From NCBI GenBank assembly GCA_016200895.1, contig JACQDX010000128.1:1-64000 (forward strand): DNA of 64,000 bases, written 5' to 3'. Below, piece after piece: positions 54,210 to 63,013 of this stretch. The translations under genes and the position numbers were made by a program. Origin of the DNA: Burkholderiales bacterium. Lineage in GTDB: Bacteria > Pseudomonadota > Gammaproteobacteria > Burkholderiales > Burkholderiaceae_D. Below the pieces are notes generated by a model that saw only the letters and a list, made by a program, of their open reading frames with translations, did not search any database and was not told the DNA's origin. Each line of letters begins with the position of its first letter. The first letter of the stretch is position 1.

Positions 54210-55568
54210 ATGTTGGAAGCCCTTAAGCATTTACCTCAGGCAGAAGAAAGTCAGGAAACGCTGCGTTCGCATTTCACTGATTTGAATCCGGCATTGAACA
54301 AGCGTCAGGCAGCGATAGAAAGTGACCGCTGTCTCTATTGTTACGATGCTCCCTGCACACGCATCTGCCCGTCAGAAATTGATGTGCCCAGCTTTATCCA
54401 GAATATTGCTGTCGGCAATATCAATGGTGCGGCCAAGGTCATCCTCGATCAAAACATTCTTGGTGCAAGCTGCTCACGCGTTTGTCCTACCGAGATTTTG
54501 TGCGAGCATGCCTGCGTGCGCAATCATGATGCAGAAGGTGCACCAGTCAAAATCGGTCTGCTGCAACGCTTTGCACTCGACAATGCAAAATTCGAACAGC
54601 ATCCTTTCCAGCGCGCCGCCAGCACAGGTAAAAAAATCGCTATCGTTGGTGGTGGTCCTGCAGGTTTATCCTGTGCGCACAGGCTGGCGACATTAGGCCA
54701 CGATGTTGTGATTTTTGAAGCAAAACAAAAATCTGGTGGCCTCAATGAATACGGCATCGCCAAATACAAACTGACAGAAGACAGCGCCCAGCGTGAAGTT
54801 GAATTCCTGCTGCAAATTGGTGGCATCACCGTCAAGCATGAGCAGGTATTGGGCAAGAACCTGCAACTGGCAGATTTGCGCCGTGATTATGATGCAGTTT
54901 TCCTCGGGCTTGGCCTGGGAGCCAGCCGCCAGCTTGGTCTGACAGGTGAAGATGCCCCCGGCCTGATGGCAGCGGTCGATTACATCGCCGAACTGCGCCA
55001 GGCAGAAGACCTGACTAAATTGCCTGTGCCCAAACAATGCGTGGTCATTGGTGCCGGTAATACTGCCATCGATATGGCAGTGCAAATCGCCCGCCTTGGT
55101 GCAGAACAGGTCACGCTGGTGTACCGCCGTGGTGCAGAGCATATGTCTGCCACCCATCATGAACAGGACATCGCCAAAGCCAACCAAGTGCGCATAGTCA
55201 CCTGGGCGCAACCGCAAGAAGTCTTGCGCGACGCAGATGGCAAGGTCAGCGGCATGCGCTTTGCCCGTACCAAAGAAGTGGATGGCAAACTGCAAGCCAG
55301 CGGCGCAACTATCGACATCCCCGCGCAAGCCATTTTCAAGGCCATAGGCCAAAGCATGGACAACAACAGCCTGTCAGACGAGCTGGCAAAAGACCTGCAA
55401 AAGCAGAATGACAAAATCCATGTGGATGCGCAGTATCGCACCAGCGTATCCGGCATTTATGCCGGTGGCGATTGTATCGCCGATGGGCAGGACTTGACGG
55501 TACAGGCAGTCCAACATGGCAAGCTGGCAGCGCTGGCGATTGATAATGATATGAAAGCGAAGGTGTAA
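54210..55568 (+). CDS. preT: Dihydropyrimidine dehydrogenase small subunit (PreT/PydX)
   Basis: The ATG at 54210, behind GGAG, gives 452 residues. It is GltD-like. The N-terminal cysteine segments CLYCYDAPCTRICP and CSRVCPTEILCEHACV bind two [4Fe-4S] clusters. The FAD site is VGGGPAGLSCAHRL and the NAD(P)H site VVIGAGNTAIDMAVQIARLG with VYRRGAEHM. It feeds electrons from NAD(P)H to the catalytic subunit encoded one base downstream. Together they reduce uracil/thymine to 5,6-dihydropyrimidines, as in E. coli PreTA. Confidence 0.9.
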   Translation: MLEALKHLPQAEESQETLRSHFTDLNPALNKRQAAIESDRCLYCYDAPCTRICPSEIDVPSFIQNIAVGNINGAAKVILDQNILGASCSRVCPTEILCEHACVRNHDAEGAPVKIGLLQRFALDNAKFEQHPFQRAASTGKKIAIVGGGPAGLSCAHRLATLGHDVVIFEAKQKSGGLNEYGIAKYKLTEDSAQREVEFLLQIGGITVKHEQVLGKNLQLADLRRDYDAVFLGLGLGASRQLGLTGEDAPGLMAAVDYIAELRQAEDLTKLPVPKQCVVIGAGNTAIDMAVQIARLGAEQVTLVYRRGAEHMSATHHEQDIAKANQVRIVTWAQPQEVLRDADGKVSGMRFARTKEVDGKLQASGATIDIPAQAIFKAIGQSMDNNSLSDELAKDLQKQNDKIHVDAQYRTSVSGIYAGGDCIADGQDLTVQAVQHGKLAALAIDNDMKAKV

Positions 55569-55569
55569 T

Positions 55570-56844
55570 ATGGCTGACCTCTCGATTAACTTTGCCGGCA
55601 TCAAGGCACCGAACCCATTCTGGCTAGCTTCTGCACCTCCGACTGACAAGGCCTATAACGTCATCCGCGCATTCGAAGCAGGCTGGGGCGGCGTGGTCTG
55701 GAAAACCCTGGGCGAAGATCCACCACCGGTCAACGTTTCTTCGCGTTATTCTGCGCACTTTGGCAAGAACCGTGAAGTCATCGGCTTTAATAACATAGAA
55801 CTGATCACCGACCGCAGCCTGGAAATCAACCTGCGCGAAATCACGCAAGTCAAAAAAGACTGGCCAGATCGCGCCATGATCGTGTCCCTGATGTACCCCT
55901 GCGAAGAAGAAAGCTGGGCGCGCATCCTGCCATTGGTAGAAGCCACAGGTGCAGACGGCATAGAACTCAATTTCGGCTGCCCGCACGGCATGCCAGAACG
56001 CGGCATGGGCGCAGCAGTAGGCCAAGTGCCAGAATATGTGGAAATGATCACGCGCTGGTGCAAGAAATATTGCTCACTGCCCGTCATCGTCAAGCTCACA
56101 CCCAATATCACCGACGTACGTATCCCAGCCCGCGCTGCCTTCAATGGCGGTGCTGATGCAGTGTCGCTGATCAATACCATCAACTCCATCACCTCGATAG
56201 ATCTGGACCAGATGATCGCCCGCCCCATCGTCGGCACGCAAAGCACGCATGGCGGTTATTGCGGCAGCGCCGTCAAGCCGATTGCCCTCAACATGGTGGC
56301 AGAAATTGCCCGTGACCCGGCCACCAAGGGCTTGCCTATTTCAGGCATAGGCGGCATAGGCAACTGGCGTGATGCAGCAGAATTCCTGGCGCTGGGCGCA
56401 GGCTCAGTGCAGGTCTGTACTGCCGCTATGCTGCATGGCTTCCGCATCGTCAAGGAAATGACAGATGGCCTGTCCCGCTGGATGGATGAAAAAGGCTACG
56501 AGCGCATCAGTGACTTTGCCGGCAAGGCTGTCGCCAATACGACAGACTGGAAATACCTGGACATGAACTATGCCGTCATTGCAGAAATCGACCAGGACAA
56601 ATGCATACAATGCGGTCGCTGCTACATTGCCTGCGAAGACACGTCGCACCAGTCCATCGCGCAGTTGATCGCCGACAATGGCACGCGCAAATACGAAGTC
56701 ATCAAGGAAGAATGCGTAGGCTGCAACCTCTGCCAGATCACCTGCCCGGTAGAACAGTGCATCACCATGGTGCCCCAGGCGACAGGCAAGCCGTATATGA
56801 ACTGGACGCAAGACCCGCGTAACCCGCGTGCAGTGTTGAAATAA
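55570..56844 (+). CDS. preA: Dihydropyrimidine dehydrogenase catalytic subunit (PreA/PydA)
   Basis: A 424-residue protein. A dihydroorotate-dehydrogenase-like FMN barrel (about 1-310) carries ELNFGCPHGMPERGMGAA with the active-site cysteine loop and NTINSITSIDLDQM. A C-terminal 2x[4Fe-4S] ferredoxin follows (CIQCGRCYIACE and CVGCNLCQITCP). It begins one base after the small-subunit stop. It carries out the first, reductive step of pyrimidine catabolism in the cytoplasm. Confidence 0.93.
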   Translation: MADLSINFAGIKAPNPFWLASAPPTDKAYNVIRAFEAGWGGVVWKTLGEDPPPVNVSSRYSAHFGKNREVIGFNNIELITDRSLEINLREITQVKKDWPDRAMIVSLMYPCEEESWARILPLVEATGADGIELNFGCPHGMPERGMGAAVGQVPEYVEMITRWCKKYCSLPVIVKLTPNITDVRIPARAAFNGGADAVSLINTINSITSIDLDQMIARPIVGTQSTHGGYCGSAVKPIALNMVAEIARDPATKGLPISGIGGIGNWRDAAEFLALGAGSVQVCTAAMLHGFRIVKEMTDGLSRWMDEKGYERISDFAGKAVANTTDWKYLDMNYAVIAEIDQDKCIQCGRCYIACEDTSHQSIAQLIADNGTRKYEVIKEECVGCNLCQITCPVEQCITMVPQATGKPYMNWTQDPRNPRAVLK

Positions 56845-56910
56845 TTGCTTGTACTTGGAGGGGAGTGGGGGTATAAATTCTGCTTAACTTAGCGGAAATT
56901 TAAAAACCTT

Positions 56911-57017
56911 AAGACCATTAACCACAGAGGCACAGAGACACAGAGAAAGACAAAAGAGAGTATTTGTTTTTCTTATGGTTTTCTCTGTGTCTCTGTGCCT
57001 CTGTGTTGAGAGGTCTT
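56911..57017. repeat. Large hairpin repeat (ACAGAGGCACAGAGA type)
   Basis: Arms 56921-56948 and 56980-57007 are complementary at 27 of 28 positions and consist of CACAGAG-type units. Outer AAGACC/GGTCTT pairs extend the stem. The loop is 31 bases. I recall this unit as a common dispersed intergenic repeat in proteobacteria. Here it separates preA from the permease gene. Confidence 0.8.
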
Positions 57018-57030
57018 TACGATGCACCCC

Positions 57031-57047
57031 TTGGAATAAAGTTTGCT
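57031..57047 (+). promoter_or_regulatory. Candidate sigma-54 promoter of the NCS1 permease
   Basis: TTGGAATAAAGTTTGCT has the invariant GG and GC separated by 10 bases (consensus TTGGCACN5TTGC). Transcription would start about 40 bases before the permease ATG. Nitrogen-regulated uptake of pyrimidines is plausible, but the -24 half matches only in TTGG. Confidence 0.4.
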
Positions 57048-57097
57048 AAGGCTTTCGTACCTGAATTTTTTCGAATATTCCACCTGGAGAAGAGTAT

Positions 57098-58546
57098 ATG
57101 CAGACACAAAGCGGGCAACTTTGGAATGAAGATTTAGCACCTACTTCAGAAGCACAGCGTACCTGGCGCTGGTATCACTTTGCCGCTTTGTGGGTGGGTA
57201 TGGTCATGTGTATCCCGGCCTATACCCTGGCAGCCAGCCTGATCGAAGGCGGCATGTCTGCTTACCAGGCGGTAATGACGGTCTTTATCGCCAATGCCAT
57301 CGTGCTCGTCCCCATGTTGCTGATAGGCCATGCCGGTGCCAAATACGGCATCCCTTATGCCGTGTTGGCGCGCACTTCCTTTGGTGTACGCGGCGCACGT
57401 CTTCCTGCCCTGATGCGTGCCATCGTTGCCTGTGGGTGGTATGGCATACAAACCTGGTTTGGCGGGCAAATGATTTATACCCTGGGTGGCGTCATGTCAG
57501 GTCATCCGCTGGGTGGTGACAATATTGCAGGTTTGGGCATTAACGCAGCACAATTGGTGTGCTTCCTGATTTTCTGGGCCATACAATTCTGGTACGTCTT
57601 CCACGGCATGGATTCGATACGCAAGCTGGAAACCTATACCGCTCCTTTGAAAATCATCATTTGTTTCGTCTTGCTGGGCTGGGTCTATAACAAGGCTGGC
57701 GGCTTTGGCCCGATACTGGATCAACCTTCCCAATTTGTTGAAGGCGGTAAAAAAGCCGGGCAATTCTGGTCAGCCTTCTGGCCTTCACTGACAGCCATGG
57801 TCGGCTTCTGGGCTACCCTTGCTTTGAACATCCCTGACTTTACCCGCTTTGCCAAATCACAAAAAGACCAGATCCTTGGCCAGACCATAGGCTTGCCCGC
57901 ACCCATGGGCTTGCTGGCCTTGCTGGCCGTGATCGTCACGTCTGCCACCGTAGTCCTGTACGGCAAAGCCCTGTGGGACCCGGTAGACCTCGCCAGCCGC
58001 ATGACTGGCATTGCCGTCCTGATTGCCTTGCTGATTTTGCTGATAGACACTGTATCCGTCAACCTGGCCGCCAACCTCGTCGGCCCGGCTTATGACTTCT
58101 CTGCCCTGAACCCCAAGCTGATCTCGTATAAAACCGGCGGCTATATCACTGCCTCCATCGCCCTGATCATGATGCCGTGGAAGATTTTGGAATCCACCCA
58201 AGGTTATATCTTCACATGGCTGATCGGTTATTCCGCCTTGCTTGGCCCCATCGCCGGTATTTTGATTATTGATTATTACTTCATCCGCAAGACAGAAATT
58301 GATGTTGCTGCCCTGTACCAGGATGAAGGCAAGTACAGTTATAAAAATGGCTGGAATATGGCCGCCGTGATCGCTTTTGTCATCGGTGTCTTGCCGAATA
58401 TCCCGGGTTTTTTGAACGCAGCTTTCCCTGCCAGCTTCCCGAATATTCCAGAAGTATTAAAAACCATCTACACCTACGCCTGGTTCGTCGGCCTTGCCTT
58501 GTCCGGTGTGGTGTATATGGGTTTGATGAGTGGTAAGAAGGTTTGA
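57098..58546 (+). CDS. NCS1 family nucleobase:cation symporter
   Basis: A 482-residue inner-membrane transporter with about 12 helices and the NCS1 start (LAPTSEAQRTWRWYHFAALWVGM). Conserved segments are SFGVRGARLPALMRAIVACGWYGIQTW, NIPDFTRFAKSQKDQILGQTIGLP and INxxGPAYDFSALNPK-like residues. The family imports uracil, cytosine, allantoin or hydantoins. Being placed between the pyrimidine reductase and dihydropyrimidinase genes argues for uracil/thymine or a dihydropyrimidine. GGAGAAG precedes the ATG. Confidence 0.9.
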   Translation: MQTQSGQLWNEDLAPTSEAQRTWRWYHFAALWVGMVMCIPAYTLAASLIEGGMSAYQAVMTVFIANAIVLVPMLLIGHAGAKYGIPYAVLARTSFGVRGARLPALMRAIVACGWYGIQTWFGGQMIYTLGGVMSGHPLGGDNIAGLGINAAQLVCFLIFWAIQFWYVFHGMDSIRKLETYTAPLKIIICFVLLGWVYNKAGGFGPILDQPSQFVEGGKKAGQFWSAFWPSLTAMVGFWATLALNIPDFTRFAKSQKDQILGQTIGLPAPMGLLALLAVIVTSATVVLYGKALWDPVDLASRMTGIAVLIALLILLIDTVSVNLAANLVGPAYDFSALNPKLISYKTGGYITASIALIMMPWKILESTQGYIFTWLIGYSALLGPIAGILIIDYYFIRKTEIDVAALYQDEGKYSYKNGWNMAAVIAFVIGVLPNIPGFLNAAFPASFPNIPEVLKTIYTYAWFVGLALSGVVYMGLMSGKKV

Positions 58547-58600
58547 ATTTTGAATGTGTAAAATCACGGAGCAGGTTGCAAGAACGTAGGTTGGCGATTT

Positions 58601-58701
58601 TGTAGGTTGGGCTACGCTTCACCAGCCCAACACTGAGCCTAAACTAACGTATGCTTTTTTGAAGGCCGAGTGTTGGGCTGATAACCCGTAGCCCAACCTA
58701 C
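58601..58701. repeat. Dispersed-type inverted repeat (GTAGGTTGGGCTAC hairpin)
   Basis: GTAGGTTGGGCTAC (left) pairs with GTAGCCCAACCTAC (right). The inner arms AGCCCAACACT and AGTGTTGGGCT also pair, giving a two-tier stem around a 37-base loop. A partial GTAGGTTGG copy also lies just upstream at 58586. It sits between the permease and dihydropyrimidinase genes and has no coding role. Confidence 0.8.
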
Positions 58702-58755
58702 GATACGCGGCCCAATCACGAGAAACCAATGCCCACGATCTCGCACACCCAATGA

Positions 58756-60186
<1,431 letters not shown>

Positions 60187-60210
60187 AAAATAAGAAACGA
60201 GGAGTCAGAA

Positions 60211-61467
60211 ATGAGTACAGCAAATTTAAGCAAGGATTTACGCATCAATGGAGATCGCCTGTGGACCTCATTGATGGAGCTGGCACAAATCGGTGCCACC
60301 CCAAAAGGCGGCGTCAAACGCCTGGCCCTGACTGATCTCGACAAACAAGGCCGCGACCTCGTCGTCTCCTGGGCCAAGCAGGCTGGCCTCGCCGTCACCA
60401 TAGACCAGATAGGCAATGTCTTCATGCGCAGGGCAGGCAAGAACCCGGCACTGCCACCCATCATGTCCGGCAGTCATATCGACACCCAGCCCACCGGCGG
60501 CAAGTTCGACGGCAACTACGGCGTGCTGGCCGCACTCGAAGTCGTGCGCACCCTCAACGACCACAACATAGAAACAGAAGCACCAATAGAAGTCGCCTTC
60601 TGGACCAATGAAGAAGGCTCACGCTTCGTCCCCGTCATGATGGGCTCAGGCGTATTCTGCGGCGCATTCTCGCTGGAGACAGCCTACGCCGCCAAAGACA
60701 CCGAAGGCAAAACCGTAGGCGATGAACTTGAACGCATAGGCTACAAAGGCACAGAAGTACCAGGCCAGCACCCCATCGGTGCCTATTTTGAAACCCATAT
60801 AGAACAAGGCCCGGTACTCGAAGATGCCGACAAAGTCATCGGCGTCGTCCCCGGCGTGCTTGGCCTCTCATGGTACGACTGCATCGTCACCGGCATGGAA
60901 GCCCACGCAGGCCCCACCCCCATGGCCCTGCGCAAAGACGCTCTGCAAATTTCTACCAGGATCATGCAGGAAGTCGTCAACATCGGCAACCGCTACCCGC
61001 CCTATGGCCGTGGCACGGTAGGCATGGTGCAGGTATTTCCCAACAGCCGCAACGTCATCCCCGGCGAAGTCAAATTCAGCATAGACCTGCGCAACGTGTC
61101 GTCCGAATTGCTCGACACCATGCACAATGAAATCCTCGCCTTCGTCGACAAGACCAGCAAGGACAGCGGCCTCAGCATCAGCGTGGAACGCGTCTCTTAT
61201 TATCCCCCATGCCCCTTCCACCCAGATTGCGTCAACGCCGTACGCGAAGCCACAGCCACTCTGGGCTACAGCACCATGGACGTAGTCTCCGGCGCAGGCC
61301 ACGACGCCATCTACACCGCCAGACTCGCCCCCTCAGGCATGATCTTCGTACCCTGCAAGGATGGCATCAGCCACAATGAAATTGAAGATGCAAAGTCAGA
61401 GCATCTGGAGGCGGGGTGTAATGTGTTGTTGCATGCGATGTTGGGGAGGGCTGGTGTGGCGGGGTAA
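60211..61467 (+). CDS. Beta-ureidopropionase, M20 family Zn hydrolase
   Basis: A 418-residue amidohydrolase of the allantoate/N-carbamoyl-amino-acid hydrolase group. Metal ligands: SGSHIDTQPTGGKFDGNYG, WTNEEGSRF, HIEQGPVLE and the late GAGHDAIYTARLAP. It hydrolyses N-carbamoyl-beta-alanine to beta-alanine, CO2 and ammonia, closing the reductive pyrimidine pathway. It belongs to the bacterial M20 type rather than the nitrilase-type ureidopropionase of eukaryotes. It starts 24 bases after the dihydropyrimidinase stop, behind GAGGAG, and a terminator follows. Confidence 0.9.
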   Translation: MSTANLSKDLRINGDRLWTSLMELAQIGATPKGGVKRLALTDLDKQGRDLVVSWAKQAGLAVTIDQIGNVFMRRAGKNPALPPIMSGSHIDTQPTGGKFDGNYGVLAALEVVRTLNDHNIETEAPIEVAFWTNEEGSRFVPVMMGSGVFCGAFSLETAYAAKDTEGKTVGDELERIGYKGTEVPGQHPIGAYFETHIEQGPVLEDADKVIGVVPGVLGLSWYDCIVTGMEAHAGPTPMALRKDALQISTRIMQEVVNIGNRYPPYGRGTVGMVQVFPNSRNVIPGEVKFSIDLRNVSSELLDTMHNEILAFVDKTSKDSGLSISVERVSYYPPCPFHPDCVNAVREATATLGYSTMDVVSGAGHDAIYTARLAPSGMIFVPCKDGISHNEIEDAKSEHLEAGCNVLLHAMLGRAGVAG

Positions 61468-61504
61468 TCGATACTTGCCTTCATTATTTGTTTTAGTAAT
61501 TGTG

Positions 61505-61537
61505 AAAACGGTCCTTGCTACAGCGAGGACCGTTTTT
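61505..61537 (+). terminator. Terminator of the pyrimidine catabolic operon
   Basis: AAAACGGTCCT pairs perfectly with AGGACCGTTTT around a 10-base loop and is followed by TTTATAT. It marks the downstream end of the operon and the start of the AT-rich right end. Confidence 0.93.
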
Positions 61538-61595
61538 ATATATCAAGGCTATACTGTCGGACGATTTTTCAAAAATAGCCGATTCTTTTTATATC

Positions 61596-61883
61596 ATGAG
61601 CCAAGAAAAAGAAGCAACAAATCTACCTGAGCCATCTGAAGCATTAATCACTGATGCAAGCAGAATAAAGTATTTGCTGAGGGCATATTTGAAGACACCA
61701 TCAAAAAGAATCCGTGCAAGAGATGAGGATTTCGCAAGCTTGTTTTGTGATCCAGACGGATATGTATGGGGTATAGTGATTCCAGAATCAGAGCCAGGGA
61801 TTTTTCGCACGCCATATTTGCAACGCTGTAAAAGTTACCTTGTCGGCGATGATAACCTTGAAGTTAAGCAGCCTGTCATTTGA
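61596..61883 (+). CDS. Short hypothetical protein
   Basis: The ATG at 61596 gives 95 residues; the longer open frame starts inside the terminator hairpin and is not credible. The sequence is charged with a short C-terminal region (FCDPDGYVWGIVIPESEPG) that reads as a small beta/loop domain. There is no signal, membrane segment or family I recognise. It lies in the AT-rich end of the window and may be an accessory gene. Confidence 0.5.
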   Translation: MSQEKEATNLPEPSEALITDASRIKYLLRAYLKTPSKRIRARDEDFASLFCDPDGYVWGIVIPESEPGIFRTPYLQRCKSYLVGDDNLEVKQPVI

Positions 61884-61969
61884 ATTGTTTTACAGAAAAA
61901 AATGTAGAAACTGATCCAGCTCGAAGACTCTATGCAGTTGCTATCGCCTTTCCGTTCTTTTACAACACT

Positions 61970-62308
61970 TTATGCAATCCATACGGCCGCGCCGTGAGTA
62001 ATCGCAAGCTCACAGGCGCGGATAATATTGCCCAGTCTATGCTGATAGGTTTCGTCATGATCTAAAGCATTCAGCAAGGTTATGGTTTCTGTCTTCAATG
62101 TGACAATATCACTCCCAAGTACAAGAATATTCTCATGCTTGAGTGTGCATAGTAAAGAAAGCCCAAGTTCGACGCTTTTCGGCGATCCATAAACTGAGTT
62201 TCGCCACTGCTCAGGTCCGGCTAACTCTGCTCCTGCTGATAAAGGTATCTCGCCGGAAAATTTTCCAGTCAATTCGTCTATATACATTACGGAAACAATC
62301 AGGGACAT
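61970..62308 (-). CDS. Short hypothetical protein
   Basis: A 112-residue soluble protein (an ATG at 62287 is an alternative start). A strand-rich N-terminal half (VMYIDELTGKFSGEI) is followed by helices containing ILVLGSDIVTLKTETITLLNAL and a C-terminal LGNIIRACELAITHGAAVWIA. No family is recognised. Its AT content and place next to a toxin-antitoxin-like pair suggest accessory DNA. Confidence 0.5.
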   Translation of the reverse strand: MSLIVSVMYIDELTGKFSGEIPLSAGAELAGPEQWRNSVYGSPKSVELGLSLLCTLKHENILVLGSDIVTLKTETITLLNALDHDETYQHRLGNIIRACELAITHGAAVWIA

Positions 62309-62482
62309 TTTAGTTGCTACAAACGGTTTACTTTTTGGGATTCAAGTACATTTGACTATGAAGTTGACTCATGTTTATTTTGGTGCAAGGCCCATCTCCT
62401 TGCGCTTATCCGAAGATTGTCACGATGAGACGGAGTAAGCTATAAATGCCCTCCAATGATTTACACTCGCCTCTTTAACTAT

Positions 62483-63013
62483 TCAAGGTGAAAATATAAA
62501 ATTACTTCCTGAATGACGACATAAAAGGTCAAAGATAGTGGTTGTCTTAACACCTAAATGAGCCGCAGCATCAGGTAATTTAATTGAGCTTTTACTAAAT
62601 GGAGCTGAAACTTCATTTGTTACAATTACACAATCTTTATGTTCTGCGGCATATGCAATCAACCAAGCATCAGCAGATTCAATATCAAGAAACTTTGCCT
62701 TAGCCAACTCTTTAAATGCCTTAGCAGGAGAATGTGCCCAGGCAGATAAGGCTCCCCATTGTTTAGCGCATTGGTTCGTCTTTAAAAAGAAGTTATTTAA
62801 ATTAGTTCGAGTAGCCCATTCGTACAGAACATCCTTATCTCCCCCTGATAAAAGTTCATTCTTTACTTTGTCTACACTAAATAAATTTCCGGCGTTATGC
62901 GCCTCATTTATCCAAGACCAAAACACACCACAAAATTTCGGATTGTAATGTAAATTTTTTGCAGAAATTAAAACATCAGAATCAAGTAGATAACGAATTG
63001 GAGTTTTTTGCAT
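62483..63013 (-). CDS. PIN-domain-like DUF4411 toxin candidate
   Basis: A 176-residue protein with the PIN ribonuclease pattern: an N-terminal RYLLDSDVLISAKN with the first acidic residue, a middle IESADAWLIAYAAEH, and a late CVIVTNEVSAP. These carry the acidic residues that bind Mg2+. It matches DUF4411-type proteins that are encoded beside XRE/ImmA-type genes. Its start overlaps the end of the ImmA/IrrE gene by 32 bases, so the two are tightly coupled. A toxin role (RNA cleavage) is inferred from family and pairing. Confidence 0.75.
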   Translation of the reverse strand: MQKTPIRYLLDSDVLISAKNLHYNPKFCGVFWSWINEAHNAGNLFSVDKVKNELLSGGDKDVLYEWATRTNLNNFFLKTNQCAKQWGALSAWAHSPAKAFKELAKAKFLDIESADAWLIAYAAEHKDCVIVTNEVSAPFSKSSIKLPDAAAHLGVKTTTIFDLLCRHSGSNFIFSP

